Shown here: positions 1 through 10,054 of the stretch, in pieces
How positions within the stretch are numbered: position 1 is the stretch's first letter
How the letters are laid out: each line of letters begins with the position of its first letter
Assembly (NCBI GenBank): GCA_002721815.1
Contig: PBLQ01000011.1
Coordinates: 124,001 to 188,000 of the forward strand
Source: Myxococcales bacterium
GTDB taxonomy: Bacteria; Myxococcota; UBA727; GCA-2721815
Direction: 5' to 3'
Length of the DNA stretch: 64,000 nucleotides
The notes under the pieces: generated by a model
The model's input: the letters and a program-made list of their open reading frames with translations, nothing else
What the model was told of the DNA's origin: nothing
Database searches by the model: none
Position numbers and translations under genes: made by a program

Positions 1-129
1 TACACAGAACGGCGTGCAAGAGTCCCATTTTTTGAAACCTGCATCACGCACTTTTTCGCAAGCCGTATAGATCGCCGAAGCGGAATCGTACTCAGCTAAC
101 AAACCGTATAACTTTTTATTATCACTCAT
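1..129 (-). CDS. actD: Alternative complex III subunit ActD, N-terminus only (DUF3341)
   Basis: The last 129 bases, read on the minus strand, encode 43 residues beginning MSDNKKLYGLLAEYDSASAI, after which the gene runs off the window. The opening, with its 'KLYGLLAEYDSASAIYTA' stretch, is characteristic of DUF3341 proteins, the ActD subunit of alternative complex III. The family has two membrane helices after this soluble N-terminus; they would lie outside the window. Its start codon lies 10 bases after the actC stop, so it is the fourth gene of an actA-B-C-D operon. The identification rests on this short segment plus gene order, which together are strong. Confidence 0.85.
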   Translation of the reverse strand, partial: MSDNKKLYGLLAEYDSASAIYTACEKVRDAGFKKWDSCTPFCV

Positions 130-139
130 CGTCATCACC

Positions 140-1573
140 TCAGTGCGCGTGGGGATCCGCTTGGGGCATCACAGACTTGACTTCAGCCATGGCGATTGCC
201 GGTAAAAAGCGAATAAAGAGTAAGAACAGCGTAAAGAATAGTCCGAATGAACCAATAAACATGAAAATGTCATGGCCGGTGGGAACGAAGTAGTCCCAGC
301 TTGAGGGCAAGAAATCACGATGCAAAGAAGTCACTGCAATCACAAAGCGCTCAAACCACATTCCGATATTTACGAAAATCGAGATAATGAAAGTCACCGT
401 AATGTTGGTCCGCATTTTTCGAATCCAGAAAATCTGCGGAATAATCACGTTACAACTAATCATGGACCAATACGCCCACCAATACGGGCCAAAAGCGCGA
501 TTAATAAACGCGAACCCTTCGTATTCGTTCCCACTGTACCAAGCGATAAAGAATTCCATCCCATAAGCGTAACCCACCAAGGAGCCCGTTAAGAGAATGA
601 TTTTATTCATATTCTCGATGTGCTTCATGGTTACGATGTCTTTGAGGCCTAAAATTTTCCGAGCAGGTAAAATCAGAGTCTGCACCATGGCAAAGCCCGA
701 GAAGATGGCCCCCGCGACAAAGTAAGGTGGAAAAATCGTGGTGTGCCAACCAGGTAACTGTGCCACTGCGAAGTCAAAACTCACCACACTGTGTACGGAA
801 AGCACCAGAGGTGCGGAGAAGCATGCCAATATCTGGTAAGCTTTTTCATAATGTACCCAGTGACGGGTGGAGCCGCGCCAACCCAAAGACAAAATACCGT
901 AAATGATTTTGGCAGTTTTGCTCTTCACACGATCGCGCAGGGTTGCGATGTCGGGCACGAGACCCGTGAACCAAAAGATGGAAGACACTGTAAAATAGGT
1001 GCCCACCGCGAAAACGTCCCACAACAAAGGAGACCGAAAGTTGGGCCACATGCCCATCTGATTTGGCAAGGGAAACAACCAGTAAACCGCCCAGATACGA
1101 CCAACGTGAATACCGGGAAAGACCAACGCGCAGATAACCGCAAAAATGGTCATCGCTTCGGCGTATCGGTTGATGGAGGTTCTCCACTTTTGTCTGAACA
1201 AGTAAAGAATCGCGGAAATCAAAGTCCCTGCGTGCCCAATACCTACCCAGAAAACGAAGTTAACAATGGGCCAACCCCAGCCTGCTGGGTTGTTGTTCCC
1301 CCAAATCCCAACCCCTTCCCAAAAGAGGTAAAAGATGTCGGCAACAAAGCAGCCCAACAACGTGGCCGAGACAGCCCAAGCAGCCAGGAGCATCTTGTTC
1401 GTCTCTTTAAGAGGTGATTCAGGAACTTTACAGACGACCTCAGTAATAAATGCGAAATCGTGCGAACCCCGAACCAGGGGTTCACGGCCTTCCAAGGGGT
1501 CGGCCAAAACCGCATCACCACGAATGACACCGTCAATATAATCTTCCATATGTTCTTGTGTTACCGTGCTCAT
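140..1573 (-). CDS. actC: Alternative complex III membrane subunit ActC (NrfD/PsrC family)
   Basis: A 477-residue polytopic membrane protein of the NrfD/PsrC family. In alternative complex III this subunit binds quinol in the inner membrane and passes electrons to the iron-sulfur subunit ActB. About ten hydrophobic helices are visible, starting near residue 62, and the segment with '[19 protein letters not shown]' is the typical quinone-pocket helix of ActC. Length fits the family. The ATG overlaps the actB stop by four bases (ATGA), which implies translational coupling. ActF, a near-duplicate of ActC in many operons, would lie beyond the left edge. Identification is secure from sequence plus context. 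Confidence 0.95.
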   Translation of the reverse strand: MSTVTQEHMEDYIDGVIRGDAVLADPLEGREPLVRGSHDFAFITEVVCKVPESPLKETNKMLLAAWAVSATLLGCFVADIFYLFWEGVGIWGNNNPAGWGWPIVNFVFWVGIGHAGTLISAILYLFRQKWRTSINRYAEAMTIFAVICALVFPGIHVGRIWAVYWLFPLPNQMGMWPNFRSPLLWDVFAVGTYFTVSSIFWFTGLVPDIATLRDRVKSKTAKIIYGILSLGWRGSTRHWVHYEKAYQILACFSAPLVLSVHSVVSFDFAVAQLPGWHTTIFPPYFVAGAIFSGFAMVQTLILPARKILGLKDIVTMKHIENMNKIILLTGSLVGYAYGMEFFIAWYSGNEYEGFAFINRAFGPYWWAYWSMISCNVIIPQIFWIRKMRTNITVTFIISIFVNIGMWFERFVIAVTSLHRDFLPSSWDYFVPTGHDIFMFIGSFGLFFTLFLLFIRFLPAIAMAEVKSVMPQADPHAH

Positions 1574-4500
1574 GAGGCCAGCTCCGGGTTCAGGTTACGT
1601 ACCTTGGCCAAATAACTGGTCCGAGGTCGAATGTTGAGTTCTTTTAAGAGCTCGTAGTTTCGATCAACTTTTTTCATCTTGGCTACTTGGCTCTTTTTGT
1701 TGTTAATGTTTCCGAAAGACACCGCACCGGTCGCACAGGTTTGTGCGCACGCAGGCGTCACAGCACCATCGGGAAGATTACGTGGGTCTTCTCCCTTGCG
1801 CTTGGCCACCATTTTGGCTTCCTGAATCCGTTGCGTACAATAGGTACACTTTTCCATCACACCACGGTAGCGCACTGTAACGTCAGGATTGTGCTGCATG
1901 CTCTTTATGATGAGTCGGTTCGACTTGTCTTCAGGGACATAAACGTTGCCAGTGTCACTGTAGTCAAAATAGTTGAATCGACGGGTTTTAACCGGGCAGT
2001 TGTTGGCGCAGTAGCGCGTTCCAATGCAACGGTTGTAAACCATGGTGTTCAAGCCCTCGGTGCCGTGAACCGTCGCAGCGACGGGACATACCGGTTCGCA
2101 AGGCGCATTTTCGCAATGCAAGCAGGACACCGGCATCGTACCTGTGGTCGGGTCATTGACATCGCCGGAGAAGTAACGATCACTTCGATTCCAATGCAGC
2201 TCGCGCCCCATAAGAACCTGCTCACGACCAACCACCGGGATGTTATTCTCAGCTTGGCAGGCCACGATGCAAGCACCGCACCCCAAGCAAGAATTCAAAT
2301 CAATGGTCATACCCCACTGCTGGCCTTGGTTGTAATCAAACGGGTCATCCACCATTTGAATGGGCTTTTCTGACAACTTGTTGTTGATGACCTGCAGCAG
2401 ACTGACACCCAAATCGTGCTTTCCGGATTTTTTTGGGTTTGCCTTGTAGTCCGAAGCGGTTTGGGAACGCATTTGATTGCGATCTTTCTTCGGGTTGATG
2501 GCATTGTCGGAGTTGAAATGGGTAATTTCCTGATAAGGATTATTATCCATGGAGAAGTGGTCTTGAGTAGACGCCAAAATTAAGGTTTTGCCGGTGCGAC
2601 TCAGTTTCGCTCCCGTAAGTACTTCATAGGCCTTCCCTGACAGAAGGGGCGCCACCGAAACACCAACACCGTCTCCAATGTCTCCTGCCCGCTGACGACC
2701 ATACCCCGTGTGGACGACCACGGTGTTCTCGGCCAAGCCTGGCAGCACAAAACTTGGAATGCTGATAGAATTTCCGTTCACTTCTATTTTCAGCTCTTCG
2801 GCGTTGTATGCATTTTTTGCGACCTTATTCGTCAGGCCCATCTGTTTCGCCAAAGCGGGGCTAACCAAAACAGCATTGTCCCAAGTTAACTTGGTAATTG
2901 GATCGGGAAGCTCCTGAAGCCAACCCAAGTTCGAATGACGACCATCCAGAACTTTGAGATCAGGAGTAATGACGAGTTCAATGGCGGTGCTACTTACCTC
3001 GGGGGCAGACAATTTCGCTGCGACCCCTTGAACAGCACTCAAATTAGCACGGGCCGTTTTGAGTTCCTCACGGTTCGTGTTGGATAAGAGTCCGTCATGC
3101 AGGGCTGCGCGCCAGTCTTTAGAGCCCAAAGACCAAGTGGCTTTCACCAGCTCGTGTCCTTTGGTCAGTTTGCCCCCGACCCATTGGCTTAAAAGCTCGA
3201 TGTCCGAACGGGCACCGTGCAGAGGTTCGATCAAAGGCTGAATCACGGAAGCTTGACCATCATACGCACGAGCATCACCCCAAGCTTCTAAGAAGTGGGT
3301 TAATGGCGCGTGCCAGGATGAAAGGGCAGCGGTTTCGTCTGCGTAAAGCCCGTAATGGATGACGGAAGACGCCTTGGCCATTGCTTCAGCGAATCCGGCA
3401 CCAGCCGTGACGGCTGGATTCCCACCGAGCACCACCAGTGTTTTCACACTGCCCTTGCCCAATGCATCTTTCAGATTGTTAAGTTGCTGAGATGCGCTGA
3501 CCGCGGCCGCAGCAAATGCTGGTTGCGCAGGAGCATCTTCTCCTTCAGCCGCTTCCACCGCCGGCTTTGCGGACTTTGGAACGCTAACGCTAAAAGTTTC
3601 ACCAAAGCCTTCAAGAGCGATGTTGAGAACGGCAGCCAATGCATGAACCCCCGCGGGCTGATGCTCACCGACAGCGATGACGCTGGCTCCCCCGTGGGAT
3701 GCAAGGTCTTTGGCTAAGGCTGTCAAAAACTTATTAGCTTTGTCATCCAACTTGCCAGCTTTGAACGACCCTAGGAAAGCGGCTTTTGCCGACTCGTCAC
3801 CCAGTGATGCGGGCCAAGCCAATTTTTGATTGTTGAACAGGTCAAGAGCCAATGCCTGTAGAAAGCCCCCAATGTGTGAGGAGGGAAGTCTCAGGCGATG
3901 GTCTGCGTTGGTACCGGTCAGAGAGTAGAGTCCCTCAACGCTGTACAGGCGGTTCATCTCACCGACATCTTCACCGCTATCGAGGCGACGTCCGGACGCA
4001 TAATCAGCTGCGTTTTTCAATGACTCAGGGCTCAGCGCAAACAGATCTGCTTCCAGGGTTAAAATGCGCTTTGCGTTTGCGAGGTCATAGTGAACACGCG
4101 CCCCGCCACCGAAAACGGTTTCGGCGCCAGCTTGGGTGTTATTTAGAGAGAGCGAATCCCATCTGTACATCTTCGCTTGAGGCAGTTTTGCTTGAACCTC
4201 TTTGAGCAGTCGGTCACGAGTTGGCTGTTCTGAGCCATCAACCAGAAAGGCCAGTCCCTTCCCTTGGTTTTTGCTGGATGCAGAAACGAGTTCTGCGATG
4301 GCTTTGTCATATGACGCCCAATCAGACGCTTTCAGAGCACCACCTTCGCGCTTTTGCGGGCCGGTAGAACGATTGGGGTCGTAGAGTTCAAGTACGGAAG
4401 CTTGAGCGTGGGTGGAAGAGGCGCCACCACTCGCATAATGACTGGGGTTACCCTCGATCTTCGTTGGGCGGCCCTCGTGGCTTTCTACCAAGAGGCCTTC

Positions 4501-4827
4501 TGCGCCCATCGCCCCTGGGATTACCGTCGCATAATAGTCAGGAACGCCGGGTACCAATTCAGGCTGCTTTGCATAGGGCAGAATGTGCTCTTCAGGACGA
4601 CGCACACACGCTGTACTAACGCCAGCGAGCGCGAATGAAGCGCCCATGAGTTTCAGCATGTCTCTTCGCTGCACACCTGTGGACTCTTTAAGCTCGGTTA
4701 GGAATTCTCGATGAGCGCTGTCTTGGTAATCAGACCCAAAGCTCAAGTGATCGAGCGACTTCCAGTATTTTGGCGCTTTGTTCGCTGTTGATTCAGGAAC
4801 AACTTCGATTAGTTCTCTTTTGGTCAT
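1570..4827 (-). CDS. actB: Alternative complex III iron-sulfur subunit ActB
   Basis: A large periplasmic subunit of about 1085 residues that fuses a molybdopterin-oxidoreductase-like domain (first ~750 residues) to a ferredoxin-like domain. A Tat-type motif ([11 protein letters not shown]) lies near residue 55, so export is probably as a folded protein. The C-terminal third carries four cysteine clusters ([41 protein letters not shown]...CAQTC), matching the four Fe-S centres known in ActB. In characterised complexes the molybdopterin-like domain holds no cofactor. The ATG at 4827 was preferred over an upstream GTG at 4836 because it follows a GGGG motif and overlaps the actA stop as ATGA. 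Downstream it overlaps actC by four bases. Confidence 0.95.
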   Translation of the reverse strand: MTKRELIEVVPESTANKAPKYWKSLDHLSFGSDYQDSAHREFLTELKESTGVQRRDMLKLMGASFALAGVSTACVRRPEEHILPYAKQPELVPGVPDYYATVIPGAMGAEGLLVESHEGRPTKIEGNPSHYASGGASSTHAQASVLELYDPNRSTGPQKREGGALKASDWASYDKAIAELVSASSKNQGKGLAFLVDGSEQPTRDRLLKEVQAKLPQAKMYRWDSLSLNNTQAGAETVFGGGARVHYDLANAKRILTLEADLFALSPESLKNAADYASGRRLDSGEDVGEMNRLYSVEGLYSLTGTNADHRLRLPSSHIGGFLQALALDLFNNQKLAWPASLGDESAKAAFLGSFKAGKLDDKANKFLTALAKDLASHGGASVIAVGEHQPAGVHALAAVLNIALEGFGETFSVSVPKSAKPAVEAAEGEDAPAQPAFAAAAVSASQQLNNLKDALGKGSVKTLVVLGGNPAVTAGAGFAEAMAKASSVIHYGLYADETAALSSWHAPLTHFLEAWGDARAYDGQASVIQPLIEPLHGARSDIELLSQWVGGKLTKGHELVKATWSLGSKDWRAALHDGLLSNTNREELKTARANLSAVQGVAAKLSAPEVSSTAIELVITPDLKVLDGRHSNLGWLQELPDPITKLTWDNAVLVSPALAKQMGLTNKVAKNAYNAEELKIEVNGNSISIPSFVLPGLAENTVVVHTGYGRQRAGDIGDGVGVSVAPLLSGKAYEVLTGAKLSRTGKTLILASTQDHFSMDNNPYQEITHFNSDNAINPKKDRNQMRSQTASDYKANPKKSGKHDLGVSLLQVINNKLSEKPIQMVDDPFDYNQGQQWGMTIDLNSCLGCGACIVACQAENNIPVVGREQVLMGRELHWNRSDRYFSGDVNDPTTGTMPVSCLHCENAPCEPVCPVAATVHGTEGLNTMVYNRCIGTRYCANNCPVKTRRFNYFDYSDTGNVYVPEDKSNRLIIKSMQHNPDVTVRYRGVMEKCTYCTQRIQEAKMVAKRKGEDPRNLPDGAVTPACAQTCATGAVSFGNINNKKSQVAKMKKVDRNYELLKELNIRPRTSYLAKVRNLNPELAS

Positions 4828-5468
4828 CGGTGACACCCCGCACAGTTAACGACTGGTGGCTGCAATTTCGAAGCTTTCTCTTGGGCTTCTTTGGTCCACT
4901 CAGGAGAAGCGACCCAGTCCATGTCTGTGATTTTATCCAAAGGTCTTAATGCGGGTGCTGGGTTGCGGTGACAATCCAAGCACCATTCCATATTCAGAGG
5001 CTCTTGCTGTCTCACCACAACCATCTGATCGATCCGGCCGTGGCAGCTGACGCAACCGACCCCGCGCGTGAGATGAGCACTGTGGTCAAAGTAAGCATAG
5101 TCTGCGATCTTATGAATACGAACCCATGGCACTGGGTCACCCGAGGCCCAACTGTCCCGAACAGGCTTGAGCAGCTTCGAATCTTTTTTCACATTCGCGT
5201 GGCAGTTCATACACGTCTGTGTCGGAGGAACGCCTGCATATGCCGAAATTTCTACGTTGTTGTGGCAGTACCGACAATCCATTCCCAGCTGACCAGCGTG
5301 GAGCTTATGGCTGTAGGGAACCGGTTGATGAGGTGCATAGCCGACATCGGTGTGTCGTGGAGAAAACCAATACCAAACAGAAAAAACCACACAAACAAGC
5401 ACGAGTCCCACAATAGGGGGTGCCAGCATTGGGATCTGATTGGTCCAACGGGGAAAAATCTGAGCCAT
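4824..5468 (-). CDS. actA: Alternative complex III pentahaem cytochrome ActA
   Basis: A 214-residue membrane-anchored multihaem cytochrome c. One hydrophobic helix near residues 14-34 is followed by five haem motifs: CRYCH, CMNCH, CVSCH, CLDCH and CAGCH, the last five residues from the C-terminus. ActA takes electrons from the complex and hands them to a mono-haem cytochrome or directly to the oxidase. A strong ribosome site (GGAGGG) precedes the ATG. It is the first gene of the act operon. The count of five haems and the position before ActB make this secure. Confidence 0.95.
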   Translation of the reverse strand: MAQIFPRWTNQIPMLAPPIVGLVLVCVVFSVWYWFSPRHTDVGYAPHQPVPYSHKLHAGQLGMDCRYCHNNVEISAYAGVPPTQTCMNCHANVKKDSKLLKPVRDSWASGDPVPWVRIHKIADYAYFDHSAHLTRGVGCVSCHGRIDQMVVVRQQEPLNMEWCLDCHRNPAPALRPLDKITDMDWVASPEWTKEAQEKASKLQPPVVNCAGCHR

Positions 5469-5703
5469 AGGCTCTACCCTCCAAACGGCGTTAAATAGCC
5501 GTTAAACGCGTTTTCGCTCCCTTTCCCACCCAAAAAAGGTGGAATAAAAGCGGAATTTCCTAATTTGCCGCACTTTTCATAACTGGCCCACCGATTCATT
5601 CAAGTACTAATTATCAAAAAGTCCATGATTTAGGAGATAATGTGGCATTATTGTATTTACGCATCTTCAGTACTACCATTTTTGCCGCACCAGAACCTGA
5701 GAA
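5469..5703. other. Intergenic region upstream of the act operon
   Basis: A 235-base A+T-rich gap between actA and the SCO gene, both on the minus strand. It must hold the promoter of actABCD if that operon is transcribed separately. No convincing -35/-10 pair could be chosen by eye. A small inverted repeat (AACGGC, 8-base loop, GCCGTT) lies just upstream of the actA ribosome site, near 5488-5508. No terminator with a T-run was seen after the SCO gene, so read-through from ctaB-SCO is possible. Confidence 0.4.
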
Positions 5704-6354
5704 CTAGCCCTCAGGTCCCTTTTCCAGCAAGAAAAGTCCCGCTCGAACGAGACCGGCCAGGTGAGCGGACGCTCCATCCACGTGGATTCTCAGATCCCCA
5801 TTTTGGTCTAGTAAGAAGATTTTTCCAGCTTTCGCCATCCGATGAAGACGACTTTGGTCATCAAGTTTTTGAGTGGTTGGCTGACCCACGAGCCTGGGCT
5901 CAAGCTGGAACGCATCTATGAGGGTTTTGGTTTGCTCAGGCAAGGTGCCATGTAGTTGTAGCCACGTGATACCTTCCTTCTCGGCAAATATTTCTACTGG
6001 TTTGGCCGTTTCTGGATCGAACTGCTCTCCAACTGCAAAACTTATGAAGACAACTTCTTTCCGTTCCTTTTTGAAACGGGTCATGACCTCAATAAAATCC
6101 TGAGCATTCTTTTCGCACGTAACGCCGCAGCCCTTGAAATGTAGATGAGAGATGACCAATTTACCTTCAAGAGACTGTCCGCTTGTGACCTGCCCTCTCG
6201 AATCAGGGAGCTGCCAATCCGCAACTTTCACCAATGGAGGCGGCGCATCTCGACGAGCCATAGCGGCCATTCTTAGAACAGGCAAAATAATTATGCCCGC
6301 CACTGCGCCCCAGAAATAGGGGTTTCGAAATAAGGATTTTTTTTCCTTACCCAC
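5704..6354 (-). CDS. SCO1/SenC-type copper chaperone
   Basis: A 216-residue protein with one N-terminal membrane anchor (about residues 12-30) and a thioredoxin-like domain facing the periplasm. SCO proteins deliver copper to the CuA centre of cytochrome c oxidase. The copper-binding CxxxC motif is present as GCGVTC near residue 85. The matching histidine expected late in the domain could be the one in 'IHVDGASAH'. The start is a GTG preceded by AAGG six bases upstream. It follows ctaB by 25 bases, so the pair probably forms an oxidase-assembly operon next to the complex III genes. Confidence 0.85.
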   Translation of the reverse strand: MGKEKKSLFRNPYFWGAVAGIIILPVLRMAAMARRDAPPPLVKVADWQLPDSRGQVTSGQSLEGKLVISHLHFKGCGVTCEKNAQDFIEVMTRFKKERKEVVFISFAVGEQFDPETAKPVEIFAEKEGITWLQLHGTLPEQTKTLIDAFQLEPRLVGQPTTQKLDDQSRLHRMAKAGKIFLLDQNGDLRIHVDGASAHLAGLVRAGLFLLEKGPEG

Positions 6355-6379
6355 GGCAACCTTTTTTTCTTAATGAGAG

Positions 6380-7306
6380 TTAACCTGGCAGCATGGCATG
6401 CAGACCCACGTCCAAAGCCAAGACCAAAAAGATCACAGTCTGGTGAACCAAAGTGCCTAGGAAAACCCTGCGCGCCCATTGGTTCAATGTTTTGTGCTCC
6501 TTCACACCAGTCACCACTGCCATGTACCAAATCCCACATAACAGATTTACCAATGCGAAAATAACGCCACCAAAACCAACCCCCCAAATGAGACCGGTGC
6601 CCAGGATGTATGCAAATGACGTCCCGGTGATAGCCCAAACCATCGTCTCGCTACTCGCCTGAGATGATAAAATCGCATAGCCGGCATTCTCGTATTCTTT
6701 TTGACGGTAAACCCAAATGGCCAAGGTGTGGGGGATCTGCCAGGACCATAAAACAAAAAACAAAACCCATGCGGGACCATCCAATGTCCCAGTCACCGCG
6801 CTGTAGCCAAGCAAACCAGGCATTGCGCCGGGAATGGCACCCACAGGGAGTGACCACCAGGAAGCGGTCTTCATGGGCGTGTAGACCAGCACATAAAAGA
6901 AAGCCGCCAAGACTCCCAAAAAGAGGGTGATAGGATTCCCGAAGGTAAACAGGAGCTGCAAGCCCGTCAGCAGGCAGGCCATACCCACCAAAAGCGCCCA
7001 GGTTGGGTGCACCCGGCCAGATGGGAGCGGCCGGTCTTGTGTACGAGCCATCAGCCCGTCGATATCGCGCTCAAGGTACATATTTAAAGAGCTGGCCCCG
7101 CTGACCAGAAGAATGATGCCGGTCAGAGTTGCCGCAGCGTACATGAAAGAGATTGAACCGGGCGCCAGTGCGAGCGACCCCAAGCTGACCACCAGTGTCA
7201 TCACACCAATTTTGGGCTTGGTGAGCGCGACCAGGTCTTTAAATGCTGGCAGCCCTTTCGCCAAAAGGTCGTTTTGATCAGAGGTATGAGAAATGAGGTG
7301 CTTCAT
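6380..7306 (-). CDS. ctaB: Protohaem IX farnesyltransferase (haem O synthase)
   Basis: Integral membrane prenyltransferase of the UbiA superfamily; it adds a farnesyl group to haem B to form haem O for haem-copper oxidases. Nine or so membrane helices are visible. The first Asp-rich prenyl-diphosphate motif appears as 'NMYLERDIDGLMARTQDRP' near residue 85 of this reading, as in CtaB/CyoE. The ATG at 7306 is used; an in-frame TTG at 7342 would add 12 residues and neither start has a clear ribosome site. Lies between the glycosyltransferase (upstream) and the SCO chaperone (downstream). Confidence 0.92.
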   Translation of the reverse strand: MKHLISHTSDQNDLLAKGLPAFKDLVALTKPKIGVMTLVVSLGSLALAPGSISFMYAAATLTGIILLVSGASSLNMYLERDIDGLMARTQDRPLPSGRVHPTWALLVGMACLLTGLQLLFTFGNPITLFLGVLAAFFYVLVYTPMKTASWWSLPVGAIPGAMPGLLGYSAVTGTLDGPAWVLFFVLWSWQIPHTLAIWVYRQKEYENAGYAILSSQASSETMVWAITGTSFAYILGTGLIWGVGFGGVIFALVNLLCGIWYMAVVTGVKEHKTLNQWARRVFLGTLVHQTVIFLVLALDVGLHAMLPG

Positions 7307-7357
7307 GATAAGGGGCGTAACAATTGGAATGAGCCTGGTCAACGGCTTCCGGCAAGC

Positions 7358-8539
7358 TCATGAACGAACGAGATCTTCGGCGCGATATTCATGGCCGTGC
7401 CAAGATACCTTTTTGAAAACAAAGGCAATAAACGCCACTCTCAAAACTGCCATTCCAAACACGCACGCTGCCACGGGCATGAGGATCAAGGTCCAGAAAG
7501 GATATCTGACCAGCCCACGCACCCGTATCAAGCCCAATGCCGCGATCAGGCCCCAAAATATCAATACCAATAAGTTTAGGGAGATCCACAACTGACTGGC
7601 CATCCCGGAGATGAGCAATCCCAGCGCCAAGGCGCATGTCAGTGGTACCGAAAAGAGGGCCAGACCGATAAGAAAGGTGAGGAATGCGTTTTGCCCGCAA
7701 CCCGCCCAGACCTCACTGCCTGAAAAGTTCACGAGATCGGATTTAGAGCCAACAAAATGCCTTTTCACTTGCCCGACCGCGCGTAAAATCATTCCACGGC
7801 CGCTTTCCTGACGCATCAAGCGTCCCAAGGCCATTTCATCGTTTAAAGAGCCGCGAATCTGAGCATGGGTGCCTCTTAAACGGTAAGCCTCAGCACCCAC
7901 CAGGTTGAATGCCCCCACGCCCACGCCACTGGTGCTGTCGGTATCCAAAGCATTGGGTGAAATAAATCGAAAATGGGTCAGCAAAACAAGAATGGGCAAA
8001 AGCATCGCCTCTAATAATCGTTTCGCAGCGATTCGAGGACACAGCGTCAAATGAACCAAGCGCTCTCGTTCCATGGTGGCCACAGCATTAAACACAGCCC
8101 GCGGCCCCACGCTTAATGCGCCATCTGTAAAAAGAAGCCAATCACCGGTGGCCAACCCCTGCCCCATTTCAAACGCATAACAACGAGAGGCCCAACCTGG
8201 CGGGATTCGTTTTTGCTGTATCACACTCAACCTTGAATCGGTCTTCGCCAGTTCTTCTAAATGTTCAAAAGTGCCATCCGTAGAATCATCATCGACAGCG
8301 ATGACCTGCATATCTGCGCCATTCTGATTAAGCAGTGCTGAAATGATGCCTTCGACTGTCTCTTTTTCGTTTCTGACCTGAAGTATTGCGGAAACTTTAT
8401 ATTTCATTTGTAGGTCGGATGCCGGTGCCGCAAAAGACAGGCGCTTAAGGTCGCGCATTAATGCGTGGGTTCTGTAAACCACTGCAGACCACACCAGCGC
8501 TAATAATGTATTCGTTACCCATAAAAAAATGGCCAGCAC
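7358..8539 (-). CDS. Membrane-anchored family 2 glycosyltransferase (HpnB/CrtQ-like)
   Basis: A 393-residue GT-A fold glycosyltransferase of family 2. An N-terminal helix (residues 2-22) precedes the sugar-nucleotide-binding domain, with 'VDDDSTDGT' near residue 100 and 'FTDGALSVG' near 157 in place of the usual DxD region; hydrophobic helices at about 290-375 close the protein. The overall plan (helix, GT2 domain, three or four C-terminal helices) is that of hopanoid- or carotenoid-associated enzymes (HpnB, CrtQ), but no hopanoid or carotenoid gene lies nearby, so the acceptor is unknown. The start is GTG with GAGG eight bases upstream. Confidence 0.75.
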   Translation of the reverse strand: MLAIFLWVTNTLLALVWSAVVYRTHALMRDLKRLSFAAPASDLQMKYKVSAILQVRNEKETVEGIISALLNQNGADMQVIAVDDDSTDGTFEHLEELAKTDSRLSVIQQKRIPPGWASRCYAFEMGQGLATGDWLLFTDGALSVGPRAVFNAVATMERERLVHLTLCPRIAAKRLLEAMLLPILVLLTHFRFISPNALDTDSTSGVGVGAFNLVGAEAYRLRGTHAQIRGSLNDEMALGRLMRQESGRGMILRAVGQVKRHFVGSKSDLVNFSGSEVWAGCGQNAFLTFLIGLALFSVPLTCALALGLLISGMASQLWISLNLLVLIFWGLIAALGLIRVRGLVRYPFWTLILMPVAACVFGMAVLRVAFIAFVFKKVSWHGHEYRAEDLVRS

Positions 8540-8564
8540 TCAAGGACCTCTACTTTCTCGACGC

Positions 8565-9874
8565 TTATGTCTCGTCGAGATAATTCAAAATAAACGCCCC
8601 CACTCTTTCCACACCATCAGAACCTTCCGCGTAAATAATCCCCAACAGCGGTTCAGAGTCTCCGTACACATAAACCTCACCACCAGAGTCCTCATCTATC
8701 CGCAGCGCACCAACTCCGAAAGCACCCTCCACCTCTGCCTTTGAGGAACCCAAACGCAAACCCGTATTCGCATCTGTTCCCATAAATGGCGAGGAGATCA
8801 CGATAGCGGTCACCTTCTCTGAACAGATAAATGGATCGCCAAATAACGGATAAGCTGGGTTTTCCCCGCATCCCTCCACAAACCGAAGGCCCAATGATGC
8901 ATAGGTGACAATGTTGAGCATGAAATCATCACCCTCAATGCTTCCTTTGACGTCATAGGCATCTCCCAATATTTGGGTAACTAAGGTGAAATCGCTGCCC
9001 CCCGTTAAACCCGAACTTGTGGTGATCGTCTGGCCATTGAGCGTCATGGACGGGGCCGTCAAGTTCATGGAAGCCCCCCAGTTATCGTTCTCCTGGGGCT
9101 TAAAAAACGTCAAGCTGATCAATGTCCCGTCCATCACAATATCTGCTGTATCCGTGGTCGTGTCGGTGAGGGAAATAAGGTAAGAAAAACCATGGCTCGG
9201 ATAGACCACCATTTGAATGGTGTCAGGAATCGTGTGCAGGACGTAAGAAGTGGGGTCCAATGAATTGGTCAAGCCCGCGATGCCATCTTGTAATGCTTGA
9301 GGGGTCAGCGCATGAATCTCGCTCCCCAAAAAGGTTAGTGAGCTGCTCGCATCCACGACGATTCTTGAAAGTATATCTGAATTATCGGGTTCGCCATCTA
9401 GTTCACCCGATGCATTGGGGACGTCAACAAAATCAAAAGACAACCCATGGTCATCGCAAATCCAGCGATAAGTTAAAGTATCGCCAGCTCGAGGGACAGT
9501 CTCAAAAAACGCACCCACCTCCTGGCGCGTGGCGGTACCGATTCGTTGAACAGACATCCCGCCAACATTGCTCGGCTCGAAGCCGGGTAATTGCGCACCA
9601 TCCGCAGACACCAGGTTGAAGCTGTTGCCGTTCACTGCCCCACAGTTGGCTTCTTCAAGCGGGACCTCTGACACCCCTGCGTCTGGGCTTGAAGCGGGGG
9701 GGTTGGCAGGCCTGCGTCGGGTTCTATGACCGTTTGAGACGTGTGGCCTGCATCACTCATCGAGACGTTTTGGTCCAAAGATGCCCCAGCATCATTGCCC
9801 GCCAAAGGCACTGGCGTTTGAGAGCCTGGGCAGCCCCAAAGCAATAATAAGCTTAAGTAAAAAGTTCTATGCAT
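8565..9874 (-). CDS. Lipoprotein of unknown function, reading frame broken in a C7 tract
   Basis: Two overlapping frames together make one gene. The ATG at 9874 has a strong ribosome site (AAGGAG) and begins MHRTFYLSLLLLWGC, a lipoprotein signal. This is followed by a low-complexity linker with DAG motifs. At a run of seven C on the coding strand (9696-9702) the frame closes soon after, while the long body (about 369 residues to the stop at 8565) continues in another frame that has no convincing start of its own. Adding one C would join them into a protein of about 436 residues. The body is rich in short beta-like segments and has no recognised domain. Either a sequencing error or a phase-variable switch explains this. 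Confidence 0.7.
9696..9702 (-). repeat. Seven-base C homopolymer at frame break
   Basis: A run of seven G on the plus strand (seven C on the coding strand) inside the low-complexity linker of the lipoprotein gene. With seven bases the signal-peptide frame does not reach the body; with eight it does. Runs like this are error-prone in sequencing and also slip during replication. Confidence 0.85.
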
Positions 9875-10002
9875 TTTTGCTCCTTGAGCGCTTACATTCA
9901 GAGTTTTGCCGTTTCTGCGCCACCTGTCTATCATTTCGTATAATATTTCGGCACCAGTACCTTGACCGACGAAATGGCCATACCACCGGTGGTTTTCGCA
10001 AT

Positions 10003-10031
10003 AAAAAAAGGAGCCCATGGGCTCCTTTTTT
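10003..10031. terminator. Bidirectional intrinsic terminator after the gliding-type operon
   Basis: Perfect stem GGAGCCC / GGGCTCC (10010-10025) flanked by seven A on one side and six T on the other, so it can end transcription in either direction. On the minus strand it sits 24-52 bases after the stop of the TonB-like gene and before the start of the lipoprotein gene, so it most likely marks the 3' end of the 14-kb operon. Confidence 0.85.
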
Positions 10032-10054
10032 GCTCTTCCTAGGTTCTCGCCCCA

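Noticed and set aside
1687-2373. A 228-codon plus-strand frame
   Set aside because: Antisense to the cysteine-cluster region of actB; no family resemblance.
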